Of a stretch of 64,000 nucleotides of DNA, positions 12,187 to 26,290 are shown piece by piece. The stretch covers positions 12,122,092 through 12,186,091 of the forward strand of contig CM059623.1 in the NCBI GenBank assembly GCA_030435675.1, read 5' to 3'. Position numbers and translations under genes: made by a program. Origin of the DNA: Steinernema hermaphroditum (taxonomy: Eukaryota > Nematoda > Chromadorea > Rhabditida > Steinernematidae). How positions within the stretch are numbered: position 1 is the first letter of the stretch; each line of letters starts with the position of its first letter. A model generated the notes under the pieces. That model saw nothing but the letters and a program-made list of their open reading frames with translations. It had not been told where the DNA came from and did not search any database.

Positions 12187-14574
12187 CCCTCTTCAGCCTT
12201 GGGTTGTTTCAGAATTGTAACATCGAAGGAGTAGAGAGCTTTATGAGGAGTTCCCACAATTATTGCTTTAATTGACGTTTTTGAGCTTTCAGCCTTTCGA
12301 TATGCTTTAAAAAGTAAATAATTTTTGAAGAGACCACTGGAGTTGGTGCATGCCCCTTTTATTGTTTATTAGATGATTGGAAGTTGTCATTGCAAAGAGA
12401 AATTGGCTACGCCATCAGTTTTCCATTATCTTTTGCGTATCACGGCGGCGGATTTCCATCGTACTTCAATGCTCAAGCGCCATGTTTATCCACTTTCGTA
12501 TAGGTCAACTCAGCGTGAGGCTTGTATTTTCCACCGATCTTCATATTATGGTGCATTTTTGTCGTCCTTTTTGTCCACTGCTCTTTGTATCGTATCCTTT
12601 CAATATCTAGAATATCTGTGTTATGAAACATATCAGATCATCAATCTCCCACACTGTTATCGCTTTTTCCAAGACGCACTCCTTCGGAAAGAACAACTTT
12701 TTTATCGGCCGACCATCTGGCAACATCGCTTCCACAAACACGTCCTTCTCATGTGTCCTTCCTTCGCTCTCTTTCTCGTAAACGTAGTTTCGCCCAATTT
12801 GTTATTATTTGGCTCTGACACATAATCGATACCTCCGCGTTCGGTGTAAGAGCGAAATTTAATATTGCCCAAAAGTTATGCGATATGTTCGAGCTATCTT
12901 TTTACGCACCATTCCATTCGCAACACTGCGAGGGGTGGCTTCCTGTGCTCGACCGTGCCGCGCACTGTTCGTCTCCGTCTATTTGCACATGTCTGTTAGA
13001 CGTGCACGACTGTGCAACGGAACGACGAAGTCAACTTCGCTACATTTCGCTAATTAATGAGAGATGACCTCGAAAGTGACGGGGATTACCAGCCGCCCGA
13101 TATAGTGTGGTGTCGTTTCGACACGTTGTTTATGGTCATGGTGGTGACCTTGGTTTTTAAACTCTTAAAATGTGATGATACAGAACGGTGAATGCGTTTT
13201 GATGATGAAATGATTCTGTCAGCTAACTTAATACAATGCCTATTATTTGATTATTCATTTTTGCGCAACCGATGGGCGCGTTATTTTCAGCCACATTCAG
13301 AGTTGTATTTTTGTGGCCTTCTCCAGCGTTTTGAATGGGCAATGCCGCGATAGAGTTCCAAGTTCCTTCTAGCTTATTACTGTCCTGTTATTTCAACAAT
13401 CGAGCTGTGTGATGCTTTCCGATCATGATGCTCTTTTCCAATAACATCGTGGTATTGTAATCATTACTTACCTGGCTTCACTGTACAGACCAGTATTGGA
13501 GATTTTCAAAATGGGTCTACGAACTGATTGGTCGATCATTGTTTTGCGTCTTTTATTTCACCATGAAGCGCTTTGTGTTCGGAACTGCGTGTGTTCAGCT
13601 GCGGCATCTGATATATTGAAATCCGTGGCATTTCTACCTGAGTTACAGAAAGGGTATATCGAAACCAGATGATCATCATGAAGCTCTGCAATATATATTT
13701 TCAATTATTTTTGGTTCATAACAGTGAATGGTCCCCCGCCTGAGGTGCCTAGATGCTCTTCTGATTGTGCAGGCAAAGGATGTAGCGGTCGACATAGACT
13801 AGCCATACTCATCGTTTTCGGGTTTTCGAAATGTGGTGTACGCTCTGATTGCTTTGTGCAAGTTAAACGTGTGATTTCTTCGTGTTTTTTTATTATGTAT
13901 GATGTTTTCACTTATATCTGTTTCAGATTTGAATACGTCTTCGGTATCCTCCTTCATTGACAGCTCTTATTCAAACTGCTGACTTGATGGGCTCATTATT
14001 CACCGAAAAACCTCTCCAAATAGCTTAATATGTGCGTACTTGTCAGGTCACGACCTTTCACGTTGTGTTTGCAGCTCATCGAGGCTGAGCTCAAAAGTTT
14101 AAAAGCTGATTGGCAGAAGTCAAAAGCCGATTGGCGGCACTTTCAGAATTTGTCAGAACTCGTTTAAAGATTAAAGGATTTTATTTAGTCGGAGAGCCGA
14201 TTCTCCCTCGGATGTTGAAGCGGTCACATGGCGGACATCAGTTGATCTTAGTTATATGATTGTTGAACTACTTCTCAGCCCGGGTTTTAATGTGGCTGAG
14301 GCATTTGAGTATCGCGGCTAGTTATGTTCATGACCTATCGATAAGATTACAATTTTTGGGTCTTTGCTCGTGGGATGCCCACAGGTCGGATAAACCATAG
14401 AAGGCTGGTTAAGACTTCGGGGTACTGAAATACTGAAAGGTCTCAGCAACATTTCAATGTCATTTTTGTCCTTTATGTTTGATCCATTTTGTGAACCGTA
14501 TTCTTCATATTTCTGAAGCTGGGAACGACGATTTTAAGTCCCGGACATTAACAATTGGCTGTTACATTTTTAAT

Positions 14575-14830
14575 AAAATGCCGGTAGACCACAGGCGATA
14601 GATTGAAGCATGGACCGGGGCAGAGATGGGACATGGACAGAGGGTGGCATGAGCATAGCATCAGTCTACAGAGATTGTCTAATTTTTGCAAAGGAGGGCC
14701 GGAACTTGGATGGACCTTGGATCATAGAATAGGGCAGAGATGGTCTAATTTTTGTAAAAAAAAACATTAACAGGGCATACAATAAGGCATGGACCGGGAA
14801 GGGAAGCTAGCTTATGGCATTAATTTTGTT
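14575..14830 (+). repeat. Short local repeats
   Basis: Units with GGCAGAGATGG, TGTCTAATTTTTG and GCATGGACCGGG recur two or three times in 250 bp. For example, GTCTAATTTTTG occurs at about 14678 and 14740. This is a low-copy local amplification that doubles the ATTTTTG motif. Confidence 0.5.
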
Positions 14831-15499
14831 CTATATAGTTGTTCGCTATATTTTCGTATTGATTTGCCGTGAGAGCAGCGGTCGAAATTTTGGAAAGATA
14901 TGCAGGCCCTTTCACTCAGGACATAGTTCCCTTCAAAATCGTGAAGAAACAAGGTGACCCTATCTTTATGCAACAGACTGTATATGTTTCAAATGGTGTC
15001 ATTTTTGTTCAAAACTCTCTCTCTGCTGTGCAGTAAAGATATTGTTACCTATTAAGACTGTTTTATCGCGCTATTTGTGGATCAAATGGTCGTTAAAGCT
15101 TAAGCTGTCAAGGTCAAATCCACCGAACGGCCGATAATAGATCCATCTTTGCAAATTTTTGGAGTCCGATACCTCTACGTTGACCTTTCTTTGAGTTGTT
15201 CGCCTAGAGATCTGCTGTTCTTTTGCATAACCAATCGCTTTCTATGAATCGCTGGCAATACTTGTTCTTCGTGTGGTATGAAGCTTCTTTACATTACGTG
15301 CTGACCAATTGTAACACAGAGTCTTTTTTTGTTATTTCTTAGCTAGACTCTGTTTTTAATTCCTATTCATATTGCTATACATTTTTTGTATTTCCTGGTG
15401 ATTTAGAAGCATATATGGAGTTAATTTTTGAAGGACCCTCATTAGAAATCCCGAATCTTGAATCGTTAGATTCCGCAACATGCTTATACTACTTTCCCG

Positions 15500-16100
15500 C
15501 TTATCACCTCACTCTCTCCACACCACATCCTTCAAAAGTCACGTAGTCACTCAATCACCGCCGATCCGCGGCACGGCTGACCTGCTTTTCCGAGTCGACC
15601 CCATCAAAGCTGTTGTTTGCGTCGTCGTTGCTCTCTTTGCCGCGTCGAAAGTTGGCCTAATTATATCAAAAAGCGAATGAAACATTTCTGCAGCTGCCGT
15701 TGCAACACACAGTCGACGCAATCGATGCCGGAAGAGGGGAAGAGGGCTGCCTGCTGCTGCTCCAAGTCTCTGAGTACATATTTATGCCGGGCAGCAGCAG
15801 GAAGAGGGGAAACAACTCGACTATAATTAGCTCAAAAGACTTCGGGGCGGTCTTCTTCCGCGAAAAGATGCACAAGAAATGGGGGGGCTGGGAGAATGTG
15901 TTGGGGTTGGTGTTTGATACCTAAAATCGATAACGACCGATTTTCACTTTTTGCCATCGAAAGTGCACTTCTGCAGCCGAGGAACTGCTGCTGATGATGA
16001 AGGCAGGAAGAAGAAGAGGACACTGACGGGTGTCGTGTTCTGTTTCGGTTATCGCTCGGATTTAATTATGTCTACGCACACATGACTTCTTCCCCACAGG
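15500..16100. promoter_or_regulatory. GC-rich island, candidate regulatory element
   Basis: Locally GC-rich and free of ATTTTTG, unlike both flanks. It has three TAATTA or ATAATTA homeodomain-type cores, a CAGCTG E-box near 15690, an exact direct repeat GGAAGAGGGGAA at 15730-15741 and 15800-15811, and CTGCTGCTG/CAGCAGCAG stretches. Overlapping ORFs on both strands suggest composition rather than coding. An enhancer or a small noncoding exon is possible; neither is shown. Confidence 0.35.
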
Positions 16101-16319
16101 GCGATTGTGCTCCTTTTGTCGTTTTTATGTCTGCCAGATGTGGGCTGTTTGAGAAGGGGGAGTGTTAAAGTGACTTCTAGAGTCTTAGACGGTCTTTCAT
16201 TAGTGGTTCGTTTACTGTATTTTTTAAATTTATCCAGTTCTATAAGCTGAAGTTTCAGTTACCTTTCGGATCATTTCAAAGTGCGCTATCAGCTGAGATC
16301 AGCTGCTGAATTTGATGTG

Positions 16320-17180
16320 GAACCTCGCCAATTTCTAAAATTCGATGGAATCTGATATTTCTTGTTTGCTAAACCCCTTTATGTGACTTTTCACGTGTGT
16401 TGATATCGCTGCGCCTTTGTGTACTTAAACATATGGTCTCAGCCATTGGTCTTCTTTGTGCAGCTTGAGTCCTTCATTCCTTCAATGTGAGATTTCGTAA
16501 AAACTGTATATGGATCCGAAACATACAACGAAACAGTCTTAGCGTTTTCGTGTTTGGTGCTTTTGTGTATTTACGATCGATGTATAAGTTTGGTGGATTT
16601 ATACTTTGAATGGAGTAGCAGTTCCTGGTCAAACAAATCAACAGTTATGTTACGTTCTTAAATCATAGTAGGGATCTTTAAAGTGTATGTCGCGGAGAAT
16701 GTTTATTTTTGTTTATTTTTAACATTCGACAAGTGATGGAGCCGATCTTTAAACTGTAGATGCAATGGAAGGACCTCCGAAAGGATCATCTTCTAGTCGT
16801 TTTACACATAAGTTATGGTCCCGGCCATAAAAAAAGTATTCGTTGAATGGCAGTTCCTTTGCCATGTTCTGATATTTCCTGTTTGCTCGTTTTGTATGAC
16901 TTATCCCCATGTGTTGATGACATTAACACTTGTGTACAGTGCGTGGGTATTCTGGAGAATCTGTTGGAATCCATGATTTTTGTGCATACGGCCATGATAC
17001 ATATCATTTTAGCATTTTGGTGCTTTTATGCGTTTACGGTCTGTGTACCAATCTCGTGGACTTTCGCGGATCTTCGAAATGTAAGGAAACTGCAGTAGAG
17101 AAATTTTTGTCCACTTGACGATGCCTACTTTGTAGTCAAATAGAGTTCTCGCTCAAACAAGTTAACAGTCATGTTAAGCA
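16320..17180 (+). repeat. Diverged tandem duplication, about 0.52 kb unit
   Basis: 16345-16645 and 16868-17175 share CTGATATTTC-like text, TGTTTGCT, CATGTGTTGAT-like text, TTTGGTGCTTTT, GTATTTACG or GCGTTTACGGT, and TCAAACAA..AACAGT.ATGTTA. The ATTTTTG positions differ between copies. Confidence 0.6.
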
Positions 17181-19744
17181 GAGATCTTCGATCAACAATT
17201 ATCAGTTAAGCATCTGTTAACTCATCTCTGATTTAGCTTGCGGTGCATCTGGAACAATTTATACGCGAACCATATCTCGGATGCACCGTAAGACATGAGG
17301 TAAATGAAAAAGGGAAATTTTCGGTTTCCCGAATTGGTTCTGAAGTAGACAATCTTAAAATGTAGATTGCGTAGATTAGTTTCACGCTTTGCCTCCTACA
17401 TGTACGTTCCCTGTTTTATACTGCCAAGGGAGGCTTCCAAAGTGTCCGCCTCGGATTTGGACAGTAGTAAGCACGTATTAGCGTTCACTAATTGAGACCT
17501 ATCTTTGTGCTGATTTTCTGCTCGATCCAAGGCGGAAACTTCAGAAGGTTCCTTTGAGAGAATGTGCTTTGTTTCTCTTATTTTGGCTGGCCATTCTTCC
17601 GAATCGAAGTACTTATTGGGACGGAGGATTATTGTAGAGCATTTGTTACCAGTATTTCATCGTCAAACTAAATTTTTGTCCTAGCACATCTCTTTTCACA
17701 ATTTCCATAACCGTGCACCATCTAAAGATCCCTACTGTCCAGCAAACACTTACCGTAAGCCGCGCAAATTGCGGCTTATTCAACCAAGTATGTGTTTTCG
17801 AAAAGTTGCTATGGCGCGGACTCTATAATCTAATCCCGAAAACCGGCTAGTCGTACTGTAACCACTCCAATTAGCCCCTTAATCTGGAAGATCTGTTAGG
17901 CGAGCAGAAATCGCTTAGCCAAAAGCTTGTTAATCCATTTTGTTGTTCGAGTTCTTCCGTTTGTGAATTTCAGATTGTCGTGCATACATTTGGAGAAATA
18001 TTTCATCGTGACGGGTAGAAGTGTGCAGTAGGAATGTGGAAATGCATAAAAATATGATGTCTTCGTGGGGCATTTGTAGTTTCTTCTACGTGCGCACATC
18101 GAATCGCCGACGTAAGCCTCTTGTCCAGAATATCCTCCGTTAACTTTTATGCCGCACATCGGATCGAGTCGGGTCCTGTTCTATGGCTAAACCCAAGTGT
18201 TGGTTCTGTTAGATATAAGAAAAGTCACGATAAAGAGGACGTTGAGCGATGTTGTATCTGTTTTCATTTATGCTGAAACCTTTTGATTAATGAGGATCGT
18301 ATAGCAATTTTTGACAATAAGGGTCGTATTAATCAGCGTAATCAGCTCCCTTCTTCTTGAGAAGCACGACCGTGTATGGAGAGCAAGCATGTCAAATAGC
18401 AAGTATACTGCGCTCTTCCCACAGGTCCTTCTTTTCTACATATCTCTCCTTTACATATCTCTCGTTTTCTATGTTCTGGCGTCCTGTTGTGCTAACAACA
18501 ACACTACTCGTTTACAGAGAGACGGCGTTTACAGTGCGTCCAGTAATGGTACATCCACCTCTTTTCCTTGTTTTGAAAAATCTTGAAATTCGCAATTGGC
18601 CAAAGTTGTATAAGACACGTGCTTAGTATAGTATTCCATAATATTCATCTTAAACGCTTTTCTAGCCAAACTGACAGTGTGATTAACATGTGATTAACCA
18701 TTTCAGCTCTTCTAGTCATTGATGAAAATGTGGGTCATTGTATTTTTGGCAGCTTCTGTTTCGCTGACTTGCTCTGTGATCAATTACGTGATCTTCATAT
18801 TCAATCTTCTCAAATCAATTGAACTACAGGGCGTTTGTTAGAGGTTCACCGAACGGAGTGTCATGATTAGGCGAGAAATTCTAAAAATTTTTGTGGAATA
18901 ATCGTAGTAAATCACCGTATCTTCTAACAAGAAGTCGTTGCTTGAATGAACTGGAAGTCGTCGCTGACTGGTATGACTTGTATTGCTGCTACATATAAAG
19001 GTAAGAAATATCATTTTTGCCTGCTGTCCTGGTTATGAATATACACGGCTGTTGTTTTACTTTAGATAATGTCAGTCTTGTTTTCATTTTCGATTACGTC
19101 GATCATTGAAATAGCGATCAAAATCAGAAATTGCCTAAAAGCTTCATATGTTTACTGCCATTTCGTTTGAATCGTAGTTTCTGTGTATTCTCAGATTTTG
19201 AGAATGTTTACCCTATTGTGCGTTCAGCAATCTTTACATTCGGAGGACTCAGAGTAGCCTACACATCATTGCCCAAATTTTGATGACATCTTTTCCCTGG
19301 AACACCCACTTGATGGAACACCCACTACCTAGGATGTCCGCGGACCTTGGACCGCTCCGGATTTTGTGTATCACAAACCACTTCTACATGATGAAAACAC
19401 ATGATTATCCCTACAAACCGATTTGGGGACACGTCTTATCGTTCCTCTTTTCACCTAAAGTTGCTTAGCAGCTTGTGTACGTCGACCTTTCGCTAAGAAA
19501 AAGGAGGTTAACGCCATATCTATAATCCGCTTAGTGTGGTCCGGTTCTGTGGGTTTGCCAATATCTCAGTTTCTCCTAGTAAGGTTCGCATTGTCAACAC
19601 TTCCAAAAGGTAACGTTCTGTCAGTAAACGTGCTACTGAAGTTGTACTGGATTAAGTTGTTGTGCATCGAAGCATTTCATTTCTGTACGCCATGGAACTG
19701 TAAGGTTCTGAACAAGAGGTGATCTAAGGGTGTTCAAGGCGAGT

Positions 19745-19890
19745 GAGTTCGGTGGCCAAGCTTTTCTGCCCCAGATCGCGGGAGGTTGGCCTCGCAACAG
19801 TCCAGAATCTTCGTAGCGCCGTGGCCTAGTCCGTCAGAATCTCTTGCCTTTTCGGGTGCTCATGGGATCGCGGCGGCCTAAGTAATCAAA
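19745..19890 (+). repeat. tRNA-like or SINE-like fragment
   Basis: TGGCCTAGTCCG at 19822-19833 resembles a pol III A box, and GGGATCGCG about 30 nt on is a weak B box. A related half-unit, GTGGCCAAGC..GATCGCGGGAGG, precedes it. No cloverleaf can be drawn with confidence, so a decayed tRNA-derived repeat is the most I would claim. Confidence 0.25.
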
Positions 19891-21137
19891 TACTTCTTGA
19901 TTTCGCTGTCCAGATTCTTTCTTTTTTCTTTTAGATAGCTTTTCCTTCTGACGGTTCCCACCAAGCCATAATGGGTTTCGTAGACGTTTTAGTTCAGAAT
20001 TTTTGCCCTCCTTTGCTACTGTAAAATGACTTACGCCTACGCTGTCAAATTGGTCACTATCATCGTGTGTTTTATTACGTTAACCATGTAGATCATGGTT
20101 GAATCAGGTTCTGGAATTGGCTATATCTTCGGGTGGAGAATGACCATCCAGAACTGGCATGAGTCTTAACGTAATTCGTTTAGAAGTTGCCACTTTAAGG
20201 TTTTCATTTATTGATGACGCGCCTAAATGAAATTGTCATAATGAATATTCTCATTAAGATCAGTGTTTTTAAATGCACATATAGATTAGTGCGGGCTAGT
20301 AGCCGCTTGGACGCATGTTGGTGCTAATATTCAGTTAGTTGGCGTCACGGTGTTTGTGCAATCATCTTCTTTCCACCAGTCATCGGATTATATGTCTGAC
20401 GAATCGCGACGTCGTATTTGTGTTATTCACCTACCGTATTCTCTAGATGACAGAAGCTTCGTCTAAGGAGGAAACTATGTGGGCGAAAGGTACAGTTACC
20501 TCAGATAGGTGAGGGCGTTGGAAAGTTTGAGTTTAAATCCACTATTCATGGATTTTTGGTAAGAACTTATTATGTAGAGTAGTCAGTGAGTGAATCGTGG
20601 TCAGCTAAAGAATCCAAAGATCGTAATTGGGTGTTTTGCTTTTAGGAATTAGCGAGATACGGCTTATCTAGAATCACGCAAAGGGTACCGTAGTCTTCTC
20701 GGTGGGCGACTACGGAGTGGTGACTCGCAGGTTACTACAGCGGACTTTGGATGTACTATGTAAGGAGATGTCATTTAGTAATTTCATTTTTTATTTGATC
20801 ATTTCGGATCGGGGCTGCGCGATCGTCAAAACTCAAACTTGCATAGCCCTGTCCCAGACCCATTCTAATCCGTTAAAACCATCATGGAACGCGCATACCG
20901 GAAACGTTGGGGTATCAGAGTAAAAATAAGCCTTCTTTAAGTGCCGCTACGGCCGGAGGTTCTCCAACTCGTAGTAATTAAAGTAATCGGCTCTCTCTGA
21001 AATTTCAGTGAGAATACTATAGCTTTCCGAATGTCGAACGTGACGGCGACTAGACGATATCTGAATTTATAGAAGAATAAAGTAGGTCGCAAGCCTTGCA
21101 GGTCTCCATTCTAGGTGTTATTTTCTAATTTCACATA

Positions 21138-21170
21138 TTGGGTTGGTGCATGGAAAATGGCCGATCATTT
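21138..21170 (+). mobile_element. Orphan mariner-type terminal repeat
   Basis: After a TA at 21136-21137 the sequence TTGGGTTGGTGCATGGAAAA continues into ATGGCC. It is a close relative of the ends at 22282, 23142, 59350 and 60353. Its own partner is not evident; it may share the right end at 23142 as an older, larger element. Confidence 0.55.
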
Positions 21171-21714
21171 TTGTTATCATCTACTGAAACAAAGCGCGAA
21201 AATTTCAATCAAGGTATTAACCATTTGTATGTACAACTTCAGTCCACTTTATAGCCAACATCAGGATTCCTCGTTCTTAGAATACGCAGGGTTTAAAGTC
21301 GAAAAATGCTTTTGGTCCTATTTTCGACTTCTTTGTCCTATTTTGAGTGGTTTTCTCTGCTATCATCATTTATGGATGAGCACAGATGACGGTTAGATAG
21401 GGCTAAGATGAGGGCTATATCAACAGCAAACAGGAATCTCCCTGCTCAAAATGGAGAGCCATTCTGGAGGCCGACTTGAAAATATGAGGTAGTCGTAATT
21501 TTTGACAATACAAGGGTCATTTTTTCAACATTTGGCCTCTATTTCCTTGAAGTAAAAATAAGCTCATGGAGTCCGTATGTGGGCATGGTAGCTGTGAATG
21601 ATAGATACCTGCTGAATGTCCCCAACCCCTGTTATAGTACTTAACCAATTGGAAATATTGGAGTTAAGAGAATATGGAGATCCAAATTGGACATCCTTTT
21701 GAGATTAGCTCATG

Positions 21715-22565
21715 CTGTAATATGCGACGAGCGCAGCGATAGGTGCATTCGGTAGGCAAGACCCAATGATGTCCGTGGTTGAAGATAGTCACCGTCCATC
21801 ACACAAATAATACAATAGGCCGCCCGTACATCACTTCGCATTTCGCCATCTCGAGGAGCCAAAAAAATGGCCTTTAAGATAAAAGAGTTCTTTAACATCA
21901 ACAGGAAAGTAACGGACAAGCCGCTAATCATGGTGTAAGGCGCGACATCACTGTACTCAGTAACGCGCCTGAGCCATTGGTTATGCCCTGGGAGTAAACA
22001 TTGCAAAATTAGAGTCATATTGGTAGAAATTCACTAAATGATCGCTCTCAGCAGTCATGGAACACCGGTCAGTCGTAGTTCTATTTTTTTTTGTGCACCT
22101 ACACTACTCCTTCAGCACTGATCCAATGATGGTTCCCACTTCGCCATACCATAGCGCCACGCCACCTGATACAGCTCCGCTTTACATAGGGAAGCAGGAT
22201 TCTTGTCCAAAAATCTCTATCCGTCCCATCCTGTGAATGGTATTGGAGCGAAGACCATTAAGTGTAAAATGTAAAATAGTATTGGGTTGGCACATTGAAA
22301 ATGGTAAACATTCATTTTTTTCGCCATGCTTACACGTTGTTCAGTGCAGTGAACTATCACCTCACACTGTCATTCGACACTTGTCCATTGCATGCCTCTT
22401 AATGTTAGAGGTTTATTCATTTTTTGTGGTCATTTTTTGGCACCTCCAGATGGCAAAAATGCGAAGTGATGTAGGCGCTTCCTATGGTATTAATTGTGTG
22501 ATGGACGGCGACTGCCTTCAACCACGTACATCATTGGGTCTTGCCTTCCGAATGCACCTATTGTT
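21715..22565. repeat. Inverted pair of a dispersed repeat
   Basis: 21720-21965 (minus) and 22335-22560 (plus) are inverted copies. Both read as ..GDCLQPRTSLGLAxRMHL.. and ..MRSDV.A.Y.I.CVMDGD.. in translation, with several mismatches. A third partial copy lies at 10330-10455. The plus copy is inside the mariner-type element at 22282-23142. Confidence 0.6.
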
Positions 22566-23142
22566 GTCTTGGTTATATCTCAAAAAGATGGTCTTTTCGG
22601 ATCATCGAATCGGATCATGCTCCGTTGACGCCAACGTTTCCAACTGGTTAAGCACCAGAGAATAGGGATATAGAGCAGGTAACCCTCACTCACAGCAACC
22701 ATGTACGTATAGCTACTCCACAACCTCGTGCTTACTTTACGGAAATACAGGGTGGAAAAGTCACACTTCACACTTTGGTGCCTGAGACCTCACATTTTCA
22801 AGTTGACCCCCGGAATGGCTTTCCACTTTGAGCTGAGAGATTCCTTTTTTGCTGTTTAACTATCACTCTCTTAGCTTTATCTAATCACCATTTGTGCTCT
22901 TCCACAATTGACGATATCAGAAGAAATCACTCCGAATAAGACAAAGAGGTCGAAAATGAGACCAAAACATTTTTTAACTCGGAACTGCACATACATATTC
23001 TACGAATAATGGACCCAGCTTTTGCCTGAGGAGTGGGCTGTAGTTGTCCAGTCAAATGGTGAATACCATGAAGTGAAATGGTTGAAACAATGCAAATAAA
23101 CAATCATTACAAAAGTGGCCCATTTTCAATGTGTCAACCCAA
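22282..23142. mobile_element. Mariner-type non-autonomous element (861 bp)
   Basis: The left end TTGGGTTGGCACATTGAAAA and the complement of the right end, TTGGGTTGACACATTGAAAA, differ at one base. Both are flanked by TA (22280-22281 and 23143-23144), the Tc1/mariner target duplication. No transposase motif is present inside, so mobilisation would need a transposase from elsewhere. Confidence 0.75.
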
Positions 23143-25074
23143 TATTTTTGGCGGTATTTCGTGATAAGGGGCAGAATGGTGGAACGACGACCCCCTGGCT
23201 TTTCAGGTCTTCTGAAAGCCGATCAGCTCTCATTGTGCCCTACATTTTTCCAAAGAACTTGTGGAAAGTGGAAGTACAACGTCATAAGCAACTTTCGCTC
23301 CTCCGATGATCAATACAGTAGCCGGTCTCTTTATTTTTGGAATATCCGCGCAAGCAAAAGGGAGGGAGCTTAAAAGGGAGCGATGTAGGAAGGTTTATGA
23401 GCAACTGTCAAAACATTGTTTTCTTTAATTTCAATCAAAGCTGACCACAACTGGCTGTTTGTGTGTCGTTCGCACGAGGACTATCTCTGCGTTAGCCATG
23501 TTCTGTACAGTTCAGTTCCATTTTTGTAAAGCTACTATTGCAATCAATAGATGCAGCTTTCTTGCACTCTTTCCACAAAGTTTTTTCACATTTGAATGGT
23601 AGCGTTTTTAGCGCTTCTCCCAGCACTTGTCTCTTTTTGATGGCGTTCCAATTCACACGTTCTTTCGAAAGTTCTTTGCGCTATTGACCAAAGTGACCAG
23701 ACGACGATCAGACAGGCAGTGACTGCACTTTCCCCGGCACCGCACATCTGCACTTTCCTACTCCATTAAAAGCAGCGATCATCATCAAACAGAGCTCCGC
23801 CGATCGATAGCCGGCCAGTTTGCGCACTGTCTTCCGCGTGCTGGCACAGAGTCTACTCGCCGAAAGGGTCAATGAGGTCATTTGTGTGTTGTCCCTCTTT
23901 CGCTGCATATGCGCATAGTAAACATTGGATTGATCCGTTATTTGCCGACTCGATGGTGGATTTGACGTGCGGTTTGCGTATATCGACGATCTCCTACACA
24001 TTTCATTTCAGATAAGCCACGCCGACCTGCCTTTATTCACGACTATGTTCTTCGACTGACTACGCCTTCATCTGATGCAACGTCTGTTATTAAAGATTAC
24101 AAATTGTCTTCCGTTCTCTAATGAATATCTCTGTTACGCGAATTTTTGATTTTGTTAAAGTATCCAAATTAGTATAGAATCGAAACGACTTTGAGTGTAA
24201 AAATTTTTGTCAATTAGGAGTCCCAATCTGCACCTACCGTGTGATTTGATTGCCACTTTCTTGATAGGTAACTTTTACAGAAGAGCGAAAACCTCAATCG
24301 GTCAAAAGACGCTTGCAACTTTTGTGATCTGCAATCATCTTTGTTAAACTATTTGTTCATTTTTGATATAAATAGCAGTAATTAGAACTGAGCAGCATAC
24401 ACTTCCATACATTTCTACAGGGACTCGGGTGCACATTTAAGACTACCATTAAGCCTTCGAATTGACGGTCCGGCTCAGTGCTTGGCGCAGGGGTTGGAGT
24501 TGATCATTGAGTCCAACTTTCTTTGGAACATCGGGTATACAGCTAGAATCTATGAATAGGAGAGGGCCAAAGGGATTGACCAAGGAGTTATGAGAAAAAC
24601 ATAGAAAAACATTTAGATGACTCAGGTTTTTGTTTGTTGTGACTTGAACAATAGAGTTGGTTTTCGCACAGTATCTTTGCTCATCATAGACGACTGATTT
24701 TGGTTGACGCGTGGTGAATGATTGTAAACATTTACCGGTTTTACTGGTTGTTCCTGGGAAACCGCATATTCTGCTTATATTGATTCACCTTTCAACGCAA
24801 AATATCTTATTTTTGTTTTTTATCAAGTGTTATTTGCGGTCTCTAGGTCTGTATGCTCATCTGCTGCTCCAGCTCTTCTTTAATCAAACTGTTGCGCCTT
24901 TTTGAGAGATTTCGATGTCGTGATGGTCTCCTCATTCGACTTAATGTACAAGCATTTAAACATCAAATATGCCCACAATATTGTTCAATCCCCTATATAT
25001 GAACGGAGAACCGACGAGTCCGTTGGTCTGTGTGTGTGTGTTTTTCTGTGCGCACAGAGAAAACACCCACACAA

Positions 25075-25150
25075 AATAAGGACCCCCAGGGGAACCGAAC
25101 CCTACACTACCCGCTTACAAACGGAGAACGTTCGCAATGAGCCACACAGA
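25075..25150 (-). repeat. tRNA-like sequence, probable tRNA-derived repeat
   Basis: On the minus strand TGGCTCATTGCG (25133-25144) resembles an A box. GGTTCGGTTCC (25091-25101), 31 nt later, is one base off the B-box consensus, and a short T run follows. A full cloverleaf is not convincing, so I call a tRNA relic or SINE head rather than a functional tRNA. Confidence 0.35.
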
Positions 25151-25329
25151 CAGTTGATATAGTAGCGCTCTACTTCCACTATGCCTCTGGCGATGCTAGG
25201 CTTTGAGTTTTTTTTCAGTTGTTCGGTGACTTTTTTGCCTATTTTGTAACCAGCAGAGATGTCGGTTCGAGTTTCCTGAAACTTTACAGTTTCTTGGCCA
25301 ACTTCAGCCATTTAGATGAGCGCCAATCT

Positions 25330-25404
25330 TGCCGCCCGCAGGGCTATGGTGTCCTGCCGCCCGCAGGGCTATGGTGTCCTGCCGCTCGCAGGGCTATGGG
25401 CTTC
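25330..25404 (+). repeat. Three tandem 25-bp units
   Basis: The 25-bp unit TGCCGCCCGCAGGGCTATGG + TGTCC occurs at 25330, 25355 and 25380. The first two are identical and the third has drifted. The unit is GC-rich in an AT-rich region. Confidence 0.85.
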
Positions 25405-25454
25405 TTGGCTTTTAGTACCTGGAGGGCGCGAATTCGCGCGCAGCTGCGTTTATA

Positions 25455-26290
25455 TTTACGATATCAGTGCGGCATTAGTTACTTCATTTTTTCGTTCTGG
25501 AGTACACCAACGTTCCATTGCTTTACGGAGTATTCCATATGGGGACTATCGCTTACCTTCTGGATGTCGAAGAACACCTTCAAAGGAAATTCACTAAATT
25601 GTCAGCAAATCGACTGACTTTCTTATTTTTGCTGCATTACTCTCGCTCCTGAAATGGTACAACCCTCTTTCTTAAGTACGGATCTCAAATCGTCGCCATT
25701 TGAAAGTCGGAACTGGATCGTTCAAGACAACACACTACATATTCTGTCATATTTATCTACCCTTCAGTGCCAAAATATCTTTGCAGCTCTCCTTTACAAT
25801 CAATGTACCGTGCTTGAAATTCATTTTAGATCGTTACTTTTTTGTTGTGTTTACATACAAATCTTCATAGCTCTGATAATGAATGGCTACTTGCTGCCAA
25901 ATTTTTGGTAACTCGAACTCTTCCTTAATCCATTGTTTCTTTCGAGAGACTTAGAGTTCACCTATCCGCAAACTCTCGGTGTTAATCTGCTTCAACTCTT
26001 CTTCCAACAAATCGTGCTTCCTTCTGTTAGTGGTGCGCCGCCTTAAGAAATCTCAATGACGTGGTGGCCTACTCAGTCAGCTAGACGTACAAAATTTGAA
26101 ATTTCCAACATGCCCGCAGTATTGTCCCGTAATTACGATGCCAGTGTGGCATTGGTTACCCCACGCTCTAATTTTACTTGGTGCTTCATTTCTTCGTTCT
26201 GGAGCACGCAAACTTTCCATGCCTTTCTGGAGTATTCCATATGAGCTTACTTCCTGGATATCGAAGAACACCACACGAAGTTCATGACAC
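25455..26290 (+). repeat. Diverged tandem duplication, about 0.68 kb apart
   Basis: 25455-25590 and 26130-26285 share CAGTG.GGCATT.GTTAC, TTCGTTCTGGAG, GGAGTATTCCATATG and TGGAT.TCGAAGAACACC. Short ORFs follow both copies, but no gene is recognised. Confidence 0.65.

Noticed and set aside
12373..12825. 150-codon + strand ORF
   Set aside because: No domain or splice support. Its end lies in a short repeat also found near 4840-4870, so it is probably a chance ORF in repeated DNA.
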